DNA from: Siderastrea radians
Lineage: Eukaryota; Cnidaria; Anthozoa; Scleractinia; Rhizangiidae
Direction: 5' to 3'
Length of the DNA stretch: 64,000 bases
Assembly (NCBI GenBank): GCA_964017195.1
Contig: OZ024896.1
Location: 32,021,807 to 32,085,806 of the forward strand
Shown: one piece after another, positions 21,501-59,606 of the stretch
Numbering within the stretch: the first letter of the stretch is position 1
How the letters are laid out: every line of letters starts with the position of its first letter
Notes under the pieces: model-generated
What the model saw: the letters and a program-made list of their open reading frames with translations, nothing else
Databases searched by the model: none
What the model was told of the DNA's origin: nothing
Translations under genes and position numbers: made by a program

Positions 21501-23529
21501 GGGGAGTTCTTCCATTTCACACCCCAGCTGGATTTATGACGTGAGTAGTGTCCGACGAAGTATTCCATTTTTAAGAGGCGGCGCGGTGGGGGGGGGGGGG
21601 GGGGCAAGTACCCAATTATATTTCTGCAAAACTTTTACAGAAGAAAACACTATACACAAGAAAACGAAGCATAGAAGCATCTTGCGAGCAAGTGAAAGAA
21701 ATTTTACGCAAAGCTTTAGTCGCGGTATAACATGACCGGTATTACATGAGGCGGGCTGGCCCGCCTCCGGCTAAATTTAGCAGCTGTCGTGTGAAAAGAT
21801 GGCTACATCGAAGAGTATGTCAAGCGTTCTTATTCTCGCCAATCCATTATTTTGGCGTATCATTTTCAGTTTTACGTAGCTTTATGGTCTGATAAACCTT
21901 TATGTGTTATATAGAAAGAGAAATATCGATCTTCTGGTGAGCCATTTTACTCTGAAGCGAAATTTAGGGGCCGATTACATGAGGCGGGCTGGCCCGGTTA
22001 GCCGGGCAGGCTCGGTTTTCCGGGATCTCGGCACGTCTGTTAAACACACTGAATATAAACTTCGCGATTACATAGAAAAATCTCAGCCCGGTCAGCTGGG
22101 ATCCCGGTATCGCGATGCCGGGATCCCGGCTAGACGGGCTGAAAATTTACCATGTAATCGCGATTGCCGGGCCAGCCCGGCTAGCCGGGTCAACACTTTT
22201 TCGTCTCTAAATTTCGCTTCAGAGCAAAATGGATCGCCAGAAGGTCAATATTTCTCTTTCTATATAACGCATAAAGCTACACATAAAACGTAAAATAATG
22301 GAGTAGCAAAAGTAAAATCACTCGATTCATTCTCTTTGAGGTAGCCATCTTTTCACACGACAAGTTCTAAATTTTGCCTCAGGCGGGTTGGCTTACCTCA
22401 GGTAATGCCGGGCTGAACGGTCATCTCGGCAAACCGAGCCAGCCTGGCTTACCGGGCCAGCCCGCCTCATGTAATCGGCCCCTTAGTGACGAGAAAGTGT
22501 TGGCCCGGCAATCGCGATTACATGGTAAAATTTCATCCCGGCTAGTCGGGATCACTATGATTTGCTGAAAAAATCATGTTCATTTCTCACCCATCGTTTC
22601 AGGCTTTGGAAAAAGCTGTTCCAGTGAATGTAAATTCCGAAAACTGACACTGATTTGTACATAGACTTGGCTGCGAAATAGCTGTTCAATTTCTGTTTTA
22701 ATTTATGTACAGATTGTTTGACCTTTTTTGACCTATCAGCCATGCAAGATCATTTGAATGTGCAAACGAAGCACATTCTGAGAGTTCTGCTTTTCTAATT
22801 CCTTTTTCAAGGAATTTAACTCCAATAGATCAGTTAATATATATTTTTTCTTATTAAAGCAGTGAAAAAGCTACAATTTAATGTCGTACCGCCTACCCTG
22901 TGGCCTCAGTATCTAATCTCGGAAGTATACTAGGCCCGGAATATCTGCTTGAAGCATTGGCACGAAGCCACGTGGACGAGTACTAATATAAATAACAGAG
23001 GTAACAAACAAACCTCTCTAGTACACCAAGAAAACGTTAAAATGGTAACAACCAAGTATATGCATACTTATAAAGAAATTATTAACTCTTAATAACGCCG
23101 AGTAAAATGATAGAATACAGTCGAAGCTTTCATTAGCGTGTACACTGTATTAGCGTATAAAGTGCCCATTAACGGACACTCGTGAATCAGAAAAAGTCTC
23201 CGCAACTAGAGCCAGCCGCTTTCGGAAATGTGTTAACATAGAGTTTGTATGAGAATTCCGGCATACTGGCTTTCGTCAAGGGGGCCGTATGCTGTCCGCT
23301 TACGTAGGTGTCCGCTCAGATTATACATATATACGAAACTCATTACGTATTCACCGCTCGCACACTTATAAATCCAATAACTTGGCGAGGTCTGATCTCA
23401 ACATATCTAGCTACCTGATCACATAATAAAGTCTGTCCGTAAAAGTTTACCTGATTTGACGAGATAAAAGCCAGTTCCAGCCAGGAGGAAAGCTATAACC
23501 CTGAACAACTGGGAAGCCATGTGTGCCAT
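12205..23529 (-). CDS. Single-pass receptor: cysteine-rich module, Ig, YWTD propeller, EGF, TM (about 697 aa)
   Basis: Eight exons join in phase: 23520-23451, 21460-21128, 20607-20323, 19504-19409, 15861-15474, 14914-14511, 12957-12814, 12578-12205. That gives 2,094 nt, 697 residues plus stop; an in-frame ATG at 23529 would add three. The order is signal peptide (1-23), an eight-cysteine module (24-134), an Ig domain (135-229), a short linker (230-261), a six-bladed YWTD propeller (262-525), an EGF module (526-573), a TM helix (about 589-611) and an acidic tail. YWTD-EGF pairs are the ligand-binding unit of LDL-receptor relatives such as LRP5/6. Ig domains ahead of one propeller are unusual. 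The tail shows no PPPSP or NPxY motif, so a Wnt co-receptor role is not supported. The ligand is unknown. Confidence 0.87.
12814..12957 (-). CDS. Receptor EGF exon
   Basis: 48 codons, phase 1 at both ends. Six cysteines in EGF spacing: C-x6-C-x3-C, then CFC, then a last C. It directly follows the propeller, as in LDL-receptor family proteins. Confidence 0.9.
12958..14510 (-). other. Receptor intron before the EGF exon
   Basis: Mostly non-coding AT-rich sequence, with a common-repeat fragment at about 13275-13315 (GACCAGCAGTTAGCGGTCGA) and a tRNA-like segment at about 13768-13845. Confidence 0.6.
13768..13845 (+). repeat. tRNA-like segment, probable SINE head
   Basis: It contains an A-box-like TAGTGTAGTGGTAAGG and a B-box GGGTTCGATTCTG at plausible spacing. 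A clean acceptor stem was not found, so it is more likely a SINE or tRNA relic than a working tRNA gene. Confidence 0.4.
14511..15861 (-). CDS. Receptor exons 5-6 of the joined model: six-bladed YWTD propeller
   Basis: Exons 15861-15474 and 14914-14511, joined in phase 2 through an AG+C serine codon. Successive blades show VIYWSD, KIYWTD, YIYWTD, MLYWAG and FVYWSD, each followed by the next-strand pattern (for example GLAID, SLDV), and a degenerate first blade (GLYSVD). Six blades over about 264 residues is the complete fold. Confidence 0.92.
15862..17043 (-). other. Receptor intron holding a PIF-like MITE
   Basis: Non-coding except for the MITE at 16251-16807. Confidence 0.6.
16251..16807. 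mobile_element. PIF/Harbinger-like MITE (557 bp) with TTA duplication
   Basis: The left end GGGCCCGTTTACAC and the right end (complement GGGGCCGTTTACATGAGAG) are inverted repeats, and both lead into GGGTGCCCCTAGG. TTA flanks both sides (16248-16250 and 16808-16810). The middle carries a second repeat (GTTTCGTCCGACTAAAGCGG, about 16450) that may be a later insertion. Confidence 0.7.
17044..17146 (-). pseudogene. Duplicate of the receptor linker exon, out of frame
   Basis: It keeps a usable acceptor (CCTTGTTAG) and donor (G|GTAAGT) and starts ENISAAVCNETQGPC, a close match to exon 4. At 103 nt it is not a multiple of three, and a frame change in the middle leads to an in-frame TAA. Its inclusion would truncate the receptor before the propeller. 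It is either a dead copy or a poison exon. Confidence 0.75.
17147..19164 (-). other. Duplicated intron segment of the receptor gene
   Basis: Parts match the intron at 19505-19860, for example CTTTGCTCTGTTATTG with TTGCTCTGTTATTG and TTATTCGACCAATCA with TTATTCGATCAATCA, which supports a tandem duplication of exons 3-4 with their intron. No extra gene is seen. Confidence 0.6.
17569..17669. mobile_element. Mutator-like MITE, 101 bp
   Basis: Inverted ends CAACCTAGTTCCCAGGG and CCCTGGGAACGAGGTTG. Nine-base duplications with one difference flank it: GCTCCGACA (17560-17568) and GCTCCAACA (17670-17678). It is a relative of the element at 58069-58379. It is inserted in the duplicated intron of the receptor gene. 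Confidence 0.75.
19165..19346 (-). pseudogene. Decayed copy of the second half of the receptor's Ig exon
   Basis: On the minus strand this segment matches exon 3 from the GRGR-LTYKKD part to the AENMAARREG end at roughly four bases in five. It has a frameshift near the second Ig cysteine and lacks the first half of the domain. It lies between exon 4 and the duplicate linker, as expected for a tandem copy of exons 3-4. Confidence 0.8.
19409..19504 (-). CDS. Receptor exon 4: linker
   Basis: 32 codons, phase 1 at both ends, reading DNISAVVCNETRWPC then a polar Asn/Ser-rich stretch with probable N-glycosylation sites. It splices in frame onto the propeller exon. A decayed duplicate lies at 17044-17146. 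Confidence 0.8.
19505..20322 (-). other. Receptor intron between the Ig and linker exons
   Basis: Non-coding; its left part is homologous to about 17150-17760. Confidence 0.6.
20323..20607 (-). CDS. Receptor exon 3: Ig domain
   Basis: 95 codons, phase 1 at both ends. It shows the I-set Ig signature: SVTLQC, then ITWFKNG, then L-V-I-R-R-L-R, then DLGEYQCVAEN. The donor is G|GTTTGC, GT but not strong. Confidence 0.87.
20608..21127 (-). other. Receptor intron with simple repeats
   Basis: Holds (AAAC)n runs at about 20820-20855 and 21035-21058 and a C-rich/A-rich stretch at 21000-21045. No gene. Confidence 0.6.
21128..21460 (-). CDS. Receptor exon 2: eight-cysteine extracellular module
   Basis: Acceptor TTTTATAG, donor T|GTGAGT. 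111 codons with eight cysteines, including CGKTCRKC and a CQC near the end. It has an Ig-like length and a W before the first cysteine, but no family is clearly recognised. Confidence 0.8.
21734..22556. mobile_element. Nested GC-rich foldback MITE cluster in receptor intron 1
   Basis: The terminal motif ATTACATGAGGCGGGCTGGC occurs at about 21742 and 21975 and inverted at about 22455-22475. One unit, 21967-22482, is flanked by TTA on both sides (21964-21966, 22483-22485). Outer arms 21783-21966 and 22205-22368 are also inverted copies of each other (GTGTGAAAAGATGGCT; TTTCGCTTCAGAG). A further partial inverted copy (CAATCGCGATTACATGG) lies at 22508-22556. The layout fits a PIF-like MITE inserted in a relative of itself. 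Confidence 0.65.
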
Positions 23530-25194
23530 ATGTTGCAATGTGGTAGTTCGTCAAGTTATCTTTGCAGCGATTTCACTCAGCTCGCAAGTCTGCGAACTCC
23601 AAGAACCGTAAGAACACGGCACCGTTTATAGGGCCGTTCATCGGTTTTAGGGCGGTGGTGATACTGTTTACCTTTTGAGATTCTGCATAAATTAGCTATT
23701 GAGGCTTTCTGTTATGATGCAGTTAAAGCTCAGGCATGCGTGCGAGTCGGGGATTCCCCTTTTATTTTCGGACAAAAAGAATAGAATAATCAATATAACT
23801 TCAATTTAACAAGTTTAATTAAATTACACTTACCGCAGAATTGGCAGAAATTAACGGGTGTTGACAAAGAGCTGCTTAAAGAGGTATAAACTGTTAAAGA
23901 TTTTGGATTAACAGGTTTTATTTTTTAGACGCGAGTGTCGTTTCTTGTGCCAAGAGTCGTAATTCAATTATGTCAAAGGCCATTGCTCATGGATTGCCAA
24001 AATTTTCACTTTACAGCTTCATAACAACACCGAAGGTGTACAGTGAAGTTGGCATCCTCATTAAAGATTATTATAGTTCATTCATTCAAGGAAGGTGCCA
24101 CTCAATGGCCTTCACACGAGTAGTCACACTTAAAAATTTCAACAAACACAAGTTAGCGTCAATAAACGCTTACAAGTTAAACTTAAAAGTTAAAGCAAAC
24201 TTGGAAGTTCAAATCTAAACCAAAGGTTACACCTTCGTCAGTTCTTGAGGAAACCGGAAGGAACTGATTAAGGTTGCAGTGGAGGTTCATGCAGGAAATC
24301 GTTTTATATCTGCAATCATTCTTGGCGATATTCCTCTGAACGACTTCCTTCGTTACAAGCTACAGTTCAACCTTAAAAATACGATTATATTCTTCATCTA
24401 GGTTCGTTGAAAATGTCGCATGTTCTCAGTAAAGTGAATAAAAAGCGCATTTGATCAACATTCTTTTTTTCATTTCTGTTATTTGTTTCTCTCTCGTAAC
24501 CCCCGTTTCATAAAAACAACTGGGTTTGTTTCTTCTAGGGTCTCAGTACTAACTCAATTTACGCCCATGGCGCTCACTTCAAATTTTATGTTTTTCGTTT
24601 TCAACCTCGATCTGAAACCAGTTTGAATCTTTCACAATTATTTGACTCGCAATATCCTGGAGAAATTCCTTTCTCGTCTCTTTTTGGAATCTTTCTTGCT
24701 GCCTTTTAGACAGAGAGGTGGTGTTCGAGATCATAAGTGATCCCCGACCGCAAACGATCCCTAAACAGGACTGCAAATGATCGCCAGAGTGAACCTCAAA
24801 TAATCCCAAGGCAGTATAATGATCGGACCACGAGCAGTCTCTCCGCTCTGATAGTTGAGTGAAAAGGACACGCGAGAGGGCTCAAAAGTCGCCTGCCGCG
24901 TGGAGCTATACACGCGATTTTCGCGCTTGCTCGCGTGTTCCTATTACTCAACTATCCTTGAGTGGAAAGAGAGACTGCTCGTAGTCTATATGATGATCTT
25001 TAGAGCAGAAGCGTATCTCCGTAATATGCTCCTGTCAGAGTGGAACGCACAATCCGAAACCGGAGTCAGACACTAAACCATCCAGGGGCTTGTTTCTCGA
25101 AAGTCCCGAAAACATTTCGGCCCCGAAAAGCCATTTGTAAAAACATAAACAACTCATTCTACAAAGCCTTTATTTTGCCATATCTGTAAGATAA
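22557..25194. other. Rest of receptor intron 1, 5' flank and intergenic DNA
   Basis: Apart from exon 1 (23451-23529), no gene is supported. A pogo-like repeat piece lies at about 23120-23330 (GTGTCCGCT... and AACGGACACTC). A foldback at about 24827-24988 has arms with GAGCAGTCTCTC and its complement, related to the MITE at 50657-50752. Confidence 0.5.
23451..23529 (-). CDS. Receptor exon 1: signal peptide
   Basis: ATG at 23520 followed by a hydrophobic leader (MASQLFRVIAFLLAG), with donor AG|GTAAAC at 23451. A second ATG nine bases upstream (23529) is in frame; the sequence does not decide which is used. Phase 1. Confidence 0.75.
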
Positions 25195-27340
25195 GAAATA
25201 TATATATATTTTTTAATTGAACTTTATTGAACAAAGACAACACAAATTTACAATGATTATCTATCTACCTTTAACACTAAATTAACAATTATATATTAAT
25301 TAATAATATGAACTTACAAATAACAAGTTAATACAAGTTCGAAACAGAAAACAAAGGAAAAGAAAAAAGTACATACATTACATAAACATACTGGTCTTAG
25401 GCAAAAAACAAAGTAACATGTCCCGCTGGGTGTCCTTGCCTCGGCTCTCAGCATCTTCGCGACCTTTGTTTACTTTTTGTAAAAAAAAAAAGCGGATTAA
25501 TTATTCCTCTGAGGGGCAGTATTTAAAAGAGGCCCACTTCTTCTTAAAAAAAGCTATATTGTTGTTGTCAAGAGCTATCTCTTTTTTCAATTTCCATGGA
25601 GTTCATAATAAGTTGTATGTATACCTGTAATGTAGGGAGAGTCTTTCTTATTCTACAGGTGTATATATAGTGTCTAGCAATAAGAAGAAGAAAGTACTGA
25701 AAAAGTAAATCAGATATACTATCAGTTAAGCCAAGACAAAGGGTAGGAGAGAAGGAGATGTTCGTCAGGGTAAGATTCTGAGAAATCCACTGGAAAGCGT
25801 TTTTCCAAAAAGTCTGGGTATAGTTGCAGTACCAAAATAAATGCATAAGAGTTTCTGTGGAGTCGTTACAAAAAGAACAGAAGTCAACCTCTTTCAGCCC
25901 TATCTTATGAAGAAAGTCGTTTGTAGCTACCCGTCTGTGTAGAAACTTAAACTGGAAAACTCTTAGTTTAGTTTCAGTTGTACATAGAAAGGGCAAACGA
26001 TAGGTGTTTTCCCAATTTACTTCCAAATTTCCAATTACAGCATCTTCAGAAAGCCATTTTCCTGGCTTTTTATAGGGGTTGATGATTTTTTTTCAATGAT
26101 ACATTCGTAAAACTTTTTACAGACATTGTAGGATGATAGAAGACTTACATATTTTCGAGTAGAGTTATTTAGGTTTGAAGAACACTTTTTTCTAAAGTGT
26201 TTTAATGCTGACACGACTTTACAATACTCTAGGTAGTTAGTCTTAATGTTGTACTGAGCGGTAAAAGCATTGTAGCTTATGAAGGTCTGCTCAGCATCAA
26301 GCAAGTCTCTGATTTCCTTCACTCCTGCATTAAACCACGATTTATAGAAGAACGGTCTGTTCTCTATTCTTATGAGGGAGTTATACCAGATCTGGGTGGA
26401 AAAGAAGTCTAGGTTCTCGTCCCTGTAATTTAAAGTACTCCAGTATTCTATAATCTCTGTCAGGAATGGATCTGTTAAATTGAGCAGTGGGACATCTTGC
26501 CGTTTTAGGTTGCTCGAAAACACTAAATTGCCACCGTGCCTTTCAAGATAATAATTGAAAAAAGACTTCCATTTCGCCTGATTATCATCGTCGAGATAGC
26601 CTTTTATCCATTTCATTTTCAATGATTGGTTAAAGCTTTGAATGTCAATCATTTTTAATCCTCCTTTACTATATAGCTGTTAATCATTTCTGTCCTTTTG
26701 ATTTTATCACTTTTACCATCCCAAAGGAAGTCGTATAACAGGGAGTTGATTTCCTTAATGACACCTTGGGGAGTTGGTAGAGAGGACAAAACAAACAATT
26801 TGTGATACAGCCAAGGATTTTAGGATTGCAATTCTACCCAGGAGAGTCAATCTTCTAGCTGACCAGTTGCTAAGCATTTTTTTGATTTTTTCAATTTTCT
26901 CGAAAAAATTAGCCTCAATATCCTTTAAATCTGATGTCGAAAACCAAACTCCCAAGGCGTAGACTTTCCTCTCCGCCCAAGTTATCGGTTTGTTTGAAGG
27001 GATAATAGTATTCGAATTTTTAAGTGAGCCTATCCAGAGGGCTTCGGCTTTCTCGTAATTAACTTCCAGTCCAGAAATGTCCGCAAATATATCGAGTAAA
27101 TATAGGGTCCTCGAGAAGGAGAGTTCTGAGCCATCTAGAATCATTGTCGTATCATCTGCATATTGTGAGAGTTTGCACTCAGTACCGCTTATTTTAATAC
27201 CACGGATTTCTTCATCTCTCCTTATTTAACTTTTAGCAAAGTTTCACGCTTAGAAACTTCTTTGTTTACAAGATGCAGTGTGCGATATCGTGCCCGAAAT
27301 CGGCCCGAAAGTTTCGGGGCTTTCGAAAAACGCGAGCCTG
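25095..27340. mobile_element. MITE-like inverted ends split by a LINE insertion
   Basis: TCTCGAAAGTCCCGAAAAC at about 25097 and, inverted, the segment at about 27298-27335 (complement TTTTTCGAAAGCCCCGAAAC) look like the two ends of one small element. The LINE at about 25195-27225 lies between them. Confidence 0.45.
25195..27225 (-). mobile_element. 5'-truncated non-LTR retrotransposon (Tx1/L1-like), degenerate
   Basis: On the minus strand the reverse transcriptase is entered just before its active site: KLSQYADDTTMILDGS (from about 27180). The thumb (NYEKAEALW) and connection follow, then a region ending with a zinc-knuckle pattern CSFC...HLFWYC (about 25850). Reading pieces are 27200-26755, about 26750-26655, 26652-26035 and 26026-25568, so there are several frameshifts or stops. 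The 3' end is AT-rich near 25200. Residues upstream of the YADD are missing, the common fate of LINE copies. Confidence 0.85.
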
Positions 27341-28775
27341 CAGCTCCGTACGTCGATCGTTCAAATTTCGATCTAACACTGATTTGTTCCTGAATGGAAC
27401 GGAAAATCGAATTTTCGATCACAAAATCCAGAAAGCAACTTTGCAGCTCGAAGCTCAAAACCAAAGACGAATACTTTGATGAAGACTGTCCAATCTACAG
27501 ACGTTTCTTTCACGCACGCACGTCACGCACTCCTCCTTAATGCGTGACGAGCCAAAAGAGGGTCTGTGTAGGAGGCTAGTCAGGAACCCATCTCCCATCT
27601 CAGGGCTAAAAGTGAACCTGAATGGGTTTCCTGGCAGCTTTTTCCAATTCTGATTGGTTAGTCGGCCTCCACGAAAGTATGTGGCACGAATTTAAAATTA
27701 AAAGTGGTCACACTTTAACTATCTACGCCATTATCAAAATCGAAGAAAGATAAAACATAAAATGAAAAAAAAAAAAACAACAACAGACAACTTACCTCAA
27801 CGTTTTATTCGCGTCAACGTGCGCGTTTTCATCCATCAACCGAAGGGCGGTTTTCATCCTTTGCAACACAGAAGCTATGGTTACACACACCGCCGTAAAT
27901 TAATCACAGCGTTTCCGAAAGAGCGTTTTTCATATGACGTAACGGCGGCCATATTGGTGTATCAAAAACAATGAACAGCGGCTATATTGGTGTACCAATC
28001 CAGTCCTGTGGGAGTTGAAGTCTTTTCTTATGTAAACACTTTCTTTTGTTTCAATAAATTTACATAGCTGTTGGTCATGTGATTGAAAATACCCTATACC
28101 AAGATGATGACAGTTACACTTGACTTAGTTGAGTTTACCGCGGTAAAATGCAAATCCAATCAACCTTAGCTTACTAATCACCGTGTCCGAAGAGCTAACA
28201 TTTACCTTAGTTTCCAATAAGACACTTGCCCATTAAAATTTGGAATAGAGATTTGATGAAGGTATACTTACAATGTTCACGTGACCTTTACAACAAAAAG
28301 TCTGGACGAAAAGTTGAGTTTTACCGGACGTCACATATGGGAGAAGGACTGAATTAGAAGAATAATTGAAATACGAATGATTTTCCAAGGGAAAATGAAG
28401 ATTTCATAGAAACATCTGTGATCCCTCAGGAAAACAACAAATAACTTTTCTGGAGCAGTCGATTGCTTAGCCATTTGAAAGAATGAACGGAGTGATACTG
28501 TATTAATTAACCTTGTTGTTATAGTAAACGTTGTTAAAGTTAAAAAGCTGTTCGGGACGATGGCATCTATGAAGTTAACATGTGCATAATGAGCATTATC
28601 CGAGCATTTTAGAGACGATTTTTAGTGTAGCTCGACAATTTTAGTGGGAAAAATTAGTGGCGCATTGAGTCGGAGGATTTTAGTGGGGAAACAAATGCAT
28701 AATGTACAAAAACCTAATGATAAGGTCATAGGGATCACGTGGCAAAGTAATGGTTTTTGAATAATGCCTTCCGAT
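27226..28775. other. Intergenic, no gene seen
   Basis: AT-rich DNA between the LINE and the hAT MITE. No supported frame. Confidence 0.5.
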
Positions 28776-29235
28776 TAGGGTTGTCCACATTATGCTCAAT
28801 GTTTGACACTATTATGTTAATTCTTTATGCTCGACAATTGTCACTATTATGCTCAAATAGCATCACTATTATGCTCCATTATAATTCACATAAAAAATAA
28901 ATAAAAGACCACAGAAGACAGGTTTATGTTGATTACAAGTGTAATCCACGTTTATGTTGATAACAAGTGTAAATGGAAACAGTTCGAGGAGGCAGCTGAC
29001 AATGTTGCAGAACTGGAACTGCTGGAAGCGATGTTTCTGCTAATTTGCAACCAGGCCTGGTCTTTAAATATGGTACATGGGCCGGTGTCTTGTGTGAGAA
29101 TCCCATGGTTTTGGCAAAGTTTTTATAAAGCACAAAGAGTCGAAGAAACTTTGCACTATTATTCCAGCATAATACTTGATTCTTTTGCCTCACTATTATG
29201 CTCAAAATTATGCCGGCATAATGTGGACAACCCTA
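28776..29235. mobile_element. Non-autonomous hAT element with 8-bp duplication
   Basis: The ends TAGGGTTGTCCACATTATG and CATAATGTGGACAACCCTA are inverted repeats. CTTCCGAT flanks both sides (28768-28775 and 29236-29243), the 8-bp duplication of hAT elements. The motif CACTATTATGCTC recurs near both ends (about 28845, 28863 and 29190). No transposase is present; the frame at 28926-29432 does not match one and runs past the right end. Confidence 0.85.
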
Positions 29236-29960
29236 CTTCCGATGGAAGGACCATTGGCTGTTTTTATACCAGAGACGCATTATCCGTCTGGGACGAACTT
29301 GAGAAAACAATGTTTTTTCGTCTTGGACGACGAACTACACCGATGGATCAAAGCTTGCGGATTTCTTTAATTCAATTTCTCTTCACACTTAGCCTGCGAA
29401 TACAGCCGCCTCTCATCGCTCCCGGCCGCTAAGGGCGTTCGTACGAGAAAACTGAAGATGCTCGAGAAAACGGTCGACTGAATGCGCAGAACTTTGTGAA
29501 AAAAATGCGCTGCTTCTTACTCAAGACAAACACTCCGTTGTTTGAAAAAAAAAGAGAAGAATATTCTATGAAACTTAGTCCGCCAGACACAATAAAACTT
29601 AACAAGCTGCCCACGAAAACAGAATAAAAAAAGGAATACACGATTTTCCCAAATTACACTGTTTTTTAAAACTTTATTTTAGTCTGCTTCCGCTTTTTTT
29701 CTGCCGTAAGGATTAGTTTGCCTTTTGCGTCCTGTTTCAGTTCACGCTGAAGTTACTTTTTGGGATCTGTTCAAATTCGACTTATAAGAGTGCGCCCCAA
29801 CAATATTTTCATTATCAATGTAACGCGCTATTCTTTTAAATCTTAAAAGTTCTTGAAATAGTAAAAGTTTCCACGCTTGAAGCAATAAGGTTGGGGTCAA
29901 TCTTCCAATCCCTACCCCACAGTCGGTCAGCACTGCCCATAAATGTCACGTGGTACGTTG
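29236..29960. other. 3' flank of LRRC40, no gene seen
   Basis: A possible minus-strand poly(A) signal (AATAAA complement) lies at 29673-29678, about 285 bases past the LRRC40 stop. Confidence 0.35.
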
Positions 29961-57879
<27,919 letters not shown>

Positions 57880-58068
57880 GATTTAGCTGATTGAAAATCT
57901 TGCCAACAAACTAAAATTCACTCTGATTCCTCAGCTTTCTTTCTTTTTCCTGAATACGCATTTTTTTGTTCGCGATTGAAAGTCAGTCCTTGCGAAACTT
58001 GTTACAGTTCGTCCGCCATTTTGGTCGAAGGGGCGGGGAGGAGCGAAGATTGGGACCAAGTATTTCTA

Positions 58069-58379
58069 CAACCTCGTCCCCAGGGTCTTCTCCTCGTTCA
58101 AAATGGCGGTCGGAGAAACCCCTGGCCAAAAAGGCTGCCACAAAGGCTCCAAAAATTCTTTAGAATATTGTCACGTAAACACTTTGAAATGCCTTCGTTC
58201 CGTTTGAGCAACGGTTTCAGATTGCAAAAAAACAAACAGGGCCGCCAGACGAAACCAACCTCCAAAAAAGCCGTTTCAAAATGTGTCACGTGACAAAACA
58301 CTCCACGATTCTTGGACTATTTCAGCAGCCTTCTCCGACCGCCATTTTGAACGAGGAGAAGGCCCTGGGGACGAGGTTG
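58069..58379. mobile_element. Mutator-like MITE, 311 bp, just upstream of LRRC40
   Basis: The ends CAACCTCGTCCCCAGGG and CCCTGGGGACGAGGTTG are inverted and continue into TTCAAAATGGCGG. GTATTTCTA, a perfect 9-base duplication, flanks it (58060-58068, 58380-58388). It lies about 190 bases from the LRRC40 start codon, so it could affect the promoter. Confidence 0.85.
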
Positions 58380-58388
58380 GTATTTCTA

Positions 58389-59199
58389 AGAACCAATCAG
58401 AAAGCTTTTTTGCGACAGCGCGGGAAATAAAAGGGAAGCAAAAACGCCGGCGCCGGCCGCGAAACAAGCAGACAGAAGATAACTGTTCTGAAAATTGTGA
58501 ATAAACTGAATGCCTGGGAGTCCATAATTTTGAAGGTTTAGTGTTTTATTAGTCATTTTTCATATACGCCTTACCGAAGCTGAAGAAACGTTGTCCAGTA
58601 AAATGCGTGAACCATTAACAGTACGCCTAAATGGTTCTCTAGGAAACAGGAGAACTTTCCTTGTATTCTCAGACATCGTGCTCATTATAATAACACAGCA
58701 TATCTTGATTTACTTTCTAGACTTTCTTGAAATGAAAATATCTCGAAAATCAATAAAAGAAATTGAGTAACAAATCTGCAAGCATCATCAAATGTGTCAA
58801 ATGTGTCGCCTTGTCTAACGTTAATTTTTTTTTTTACCTGAACCACAACTTAGAACGACATAGAAATAGATACACAAACGAAAAGAAAGCGGACTCGAAT
58901 TGCAGCCTACCTTTCAGTTTCTAACCACGATGCCTACACTGGCTAACATGGAAGCTTGTCCGTTAATAGTCAGGAATGGTCGCCTGAAACTAAATGCCCG
59001 GCATTAGGTACGGTTTCCGATTTATTTTGAGTGTAAATATGGGGATTAATGTTCAGTGTTTCTGAGAAAACGCGCACAAATACTGAGAATACTACTACTA
59101 TGTGCAATAAACAGTTTGATACGATATTTTCCAGACAACTGTGGAGGGTTTCTTGCATGGAATTCCCTTGTCTGGAGTCCTATTCATCCTTTGGCCACA
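58389..59199. other. Intergenic, no gene seen
   Basis: AT-rich flank between the LRRC40 promoter side and the CAGT array. Confidence 0.5.
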
Positions 59200-59515
59200 A
59201 GTCCCAGTCAGTCAGTCGGTCAGTCAGTCAGTCGGTCAGTCAGTCAGTCAGTCAGTCAGTCAGTCGGTCAGTCAGTCAGTCGGTCAGTCAGTCAGTCAGT
59301 CGGTCAGTCGGTCAGTCAGTCAGTCAGGCAGGCAGTCGGTCAGTCAGTCAGTCAGTCGGTCAGTCAGTCAGTCAGTCAGTCAGTCAGTCAGTCGGTCAGT
59401 CAGTCAGTCAGTCAGTCAGTCAATCAGTCGGTCAGTCAGTCAGTCAGTCAGTCAGTCGGTCAGTCGGTCTGTCAGTCAGTCAGTCAGTCAGTCAGTCAGT
59501 CAGTTCAGTCAGCCA
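59200..59515. repeat. (CAGT)n tetranucleotide array
   Basis: About 310 bases of CAGT with frequent CGGT variants. It is the same motif as the array in LRRC40 intron 14. The Ser-Val-Ser-Gln frames over it in all three phases are artefacts. Confidence 0.97.
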
Positions 59516-59606
59516 ATCAGTCCTCCAAGTCCTCGGGGCCCAGTGCTGCAGAGCACTTAGGCAACATTGAAACATTCTCAGTCTGACTCTGACAACGTCT
59601 CTCATA

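Noticed and set aside
12205..23529. LRP5/6 orthologue
   Set aside because: Only one propeller, Ig domain present, and no PPPSP motif in the tail.
28926..29432. 168-residue plus-strand gene
   Set aside because: It crosses the right end of the hAT MITE and has no family pattern.
59049..59586. Long Ser-Val-Ser-Gln repeat proteins in three frames
   Set aside because: The frames are open only because CAGT repeats have no stop in any phase.
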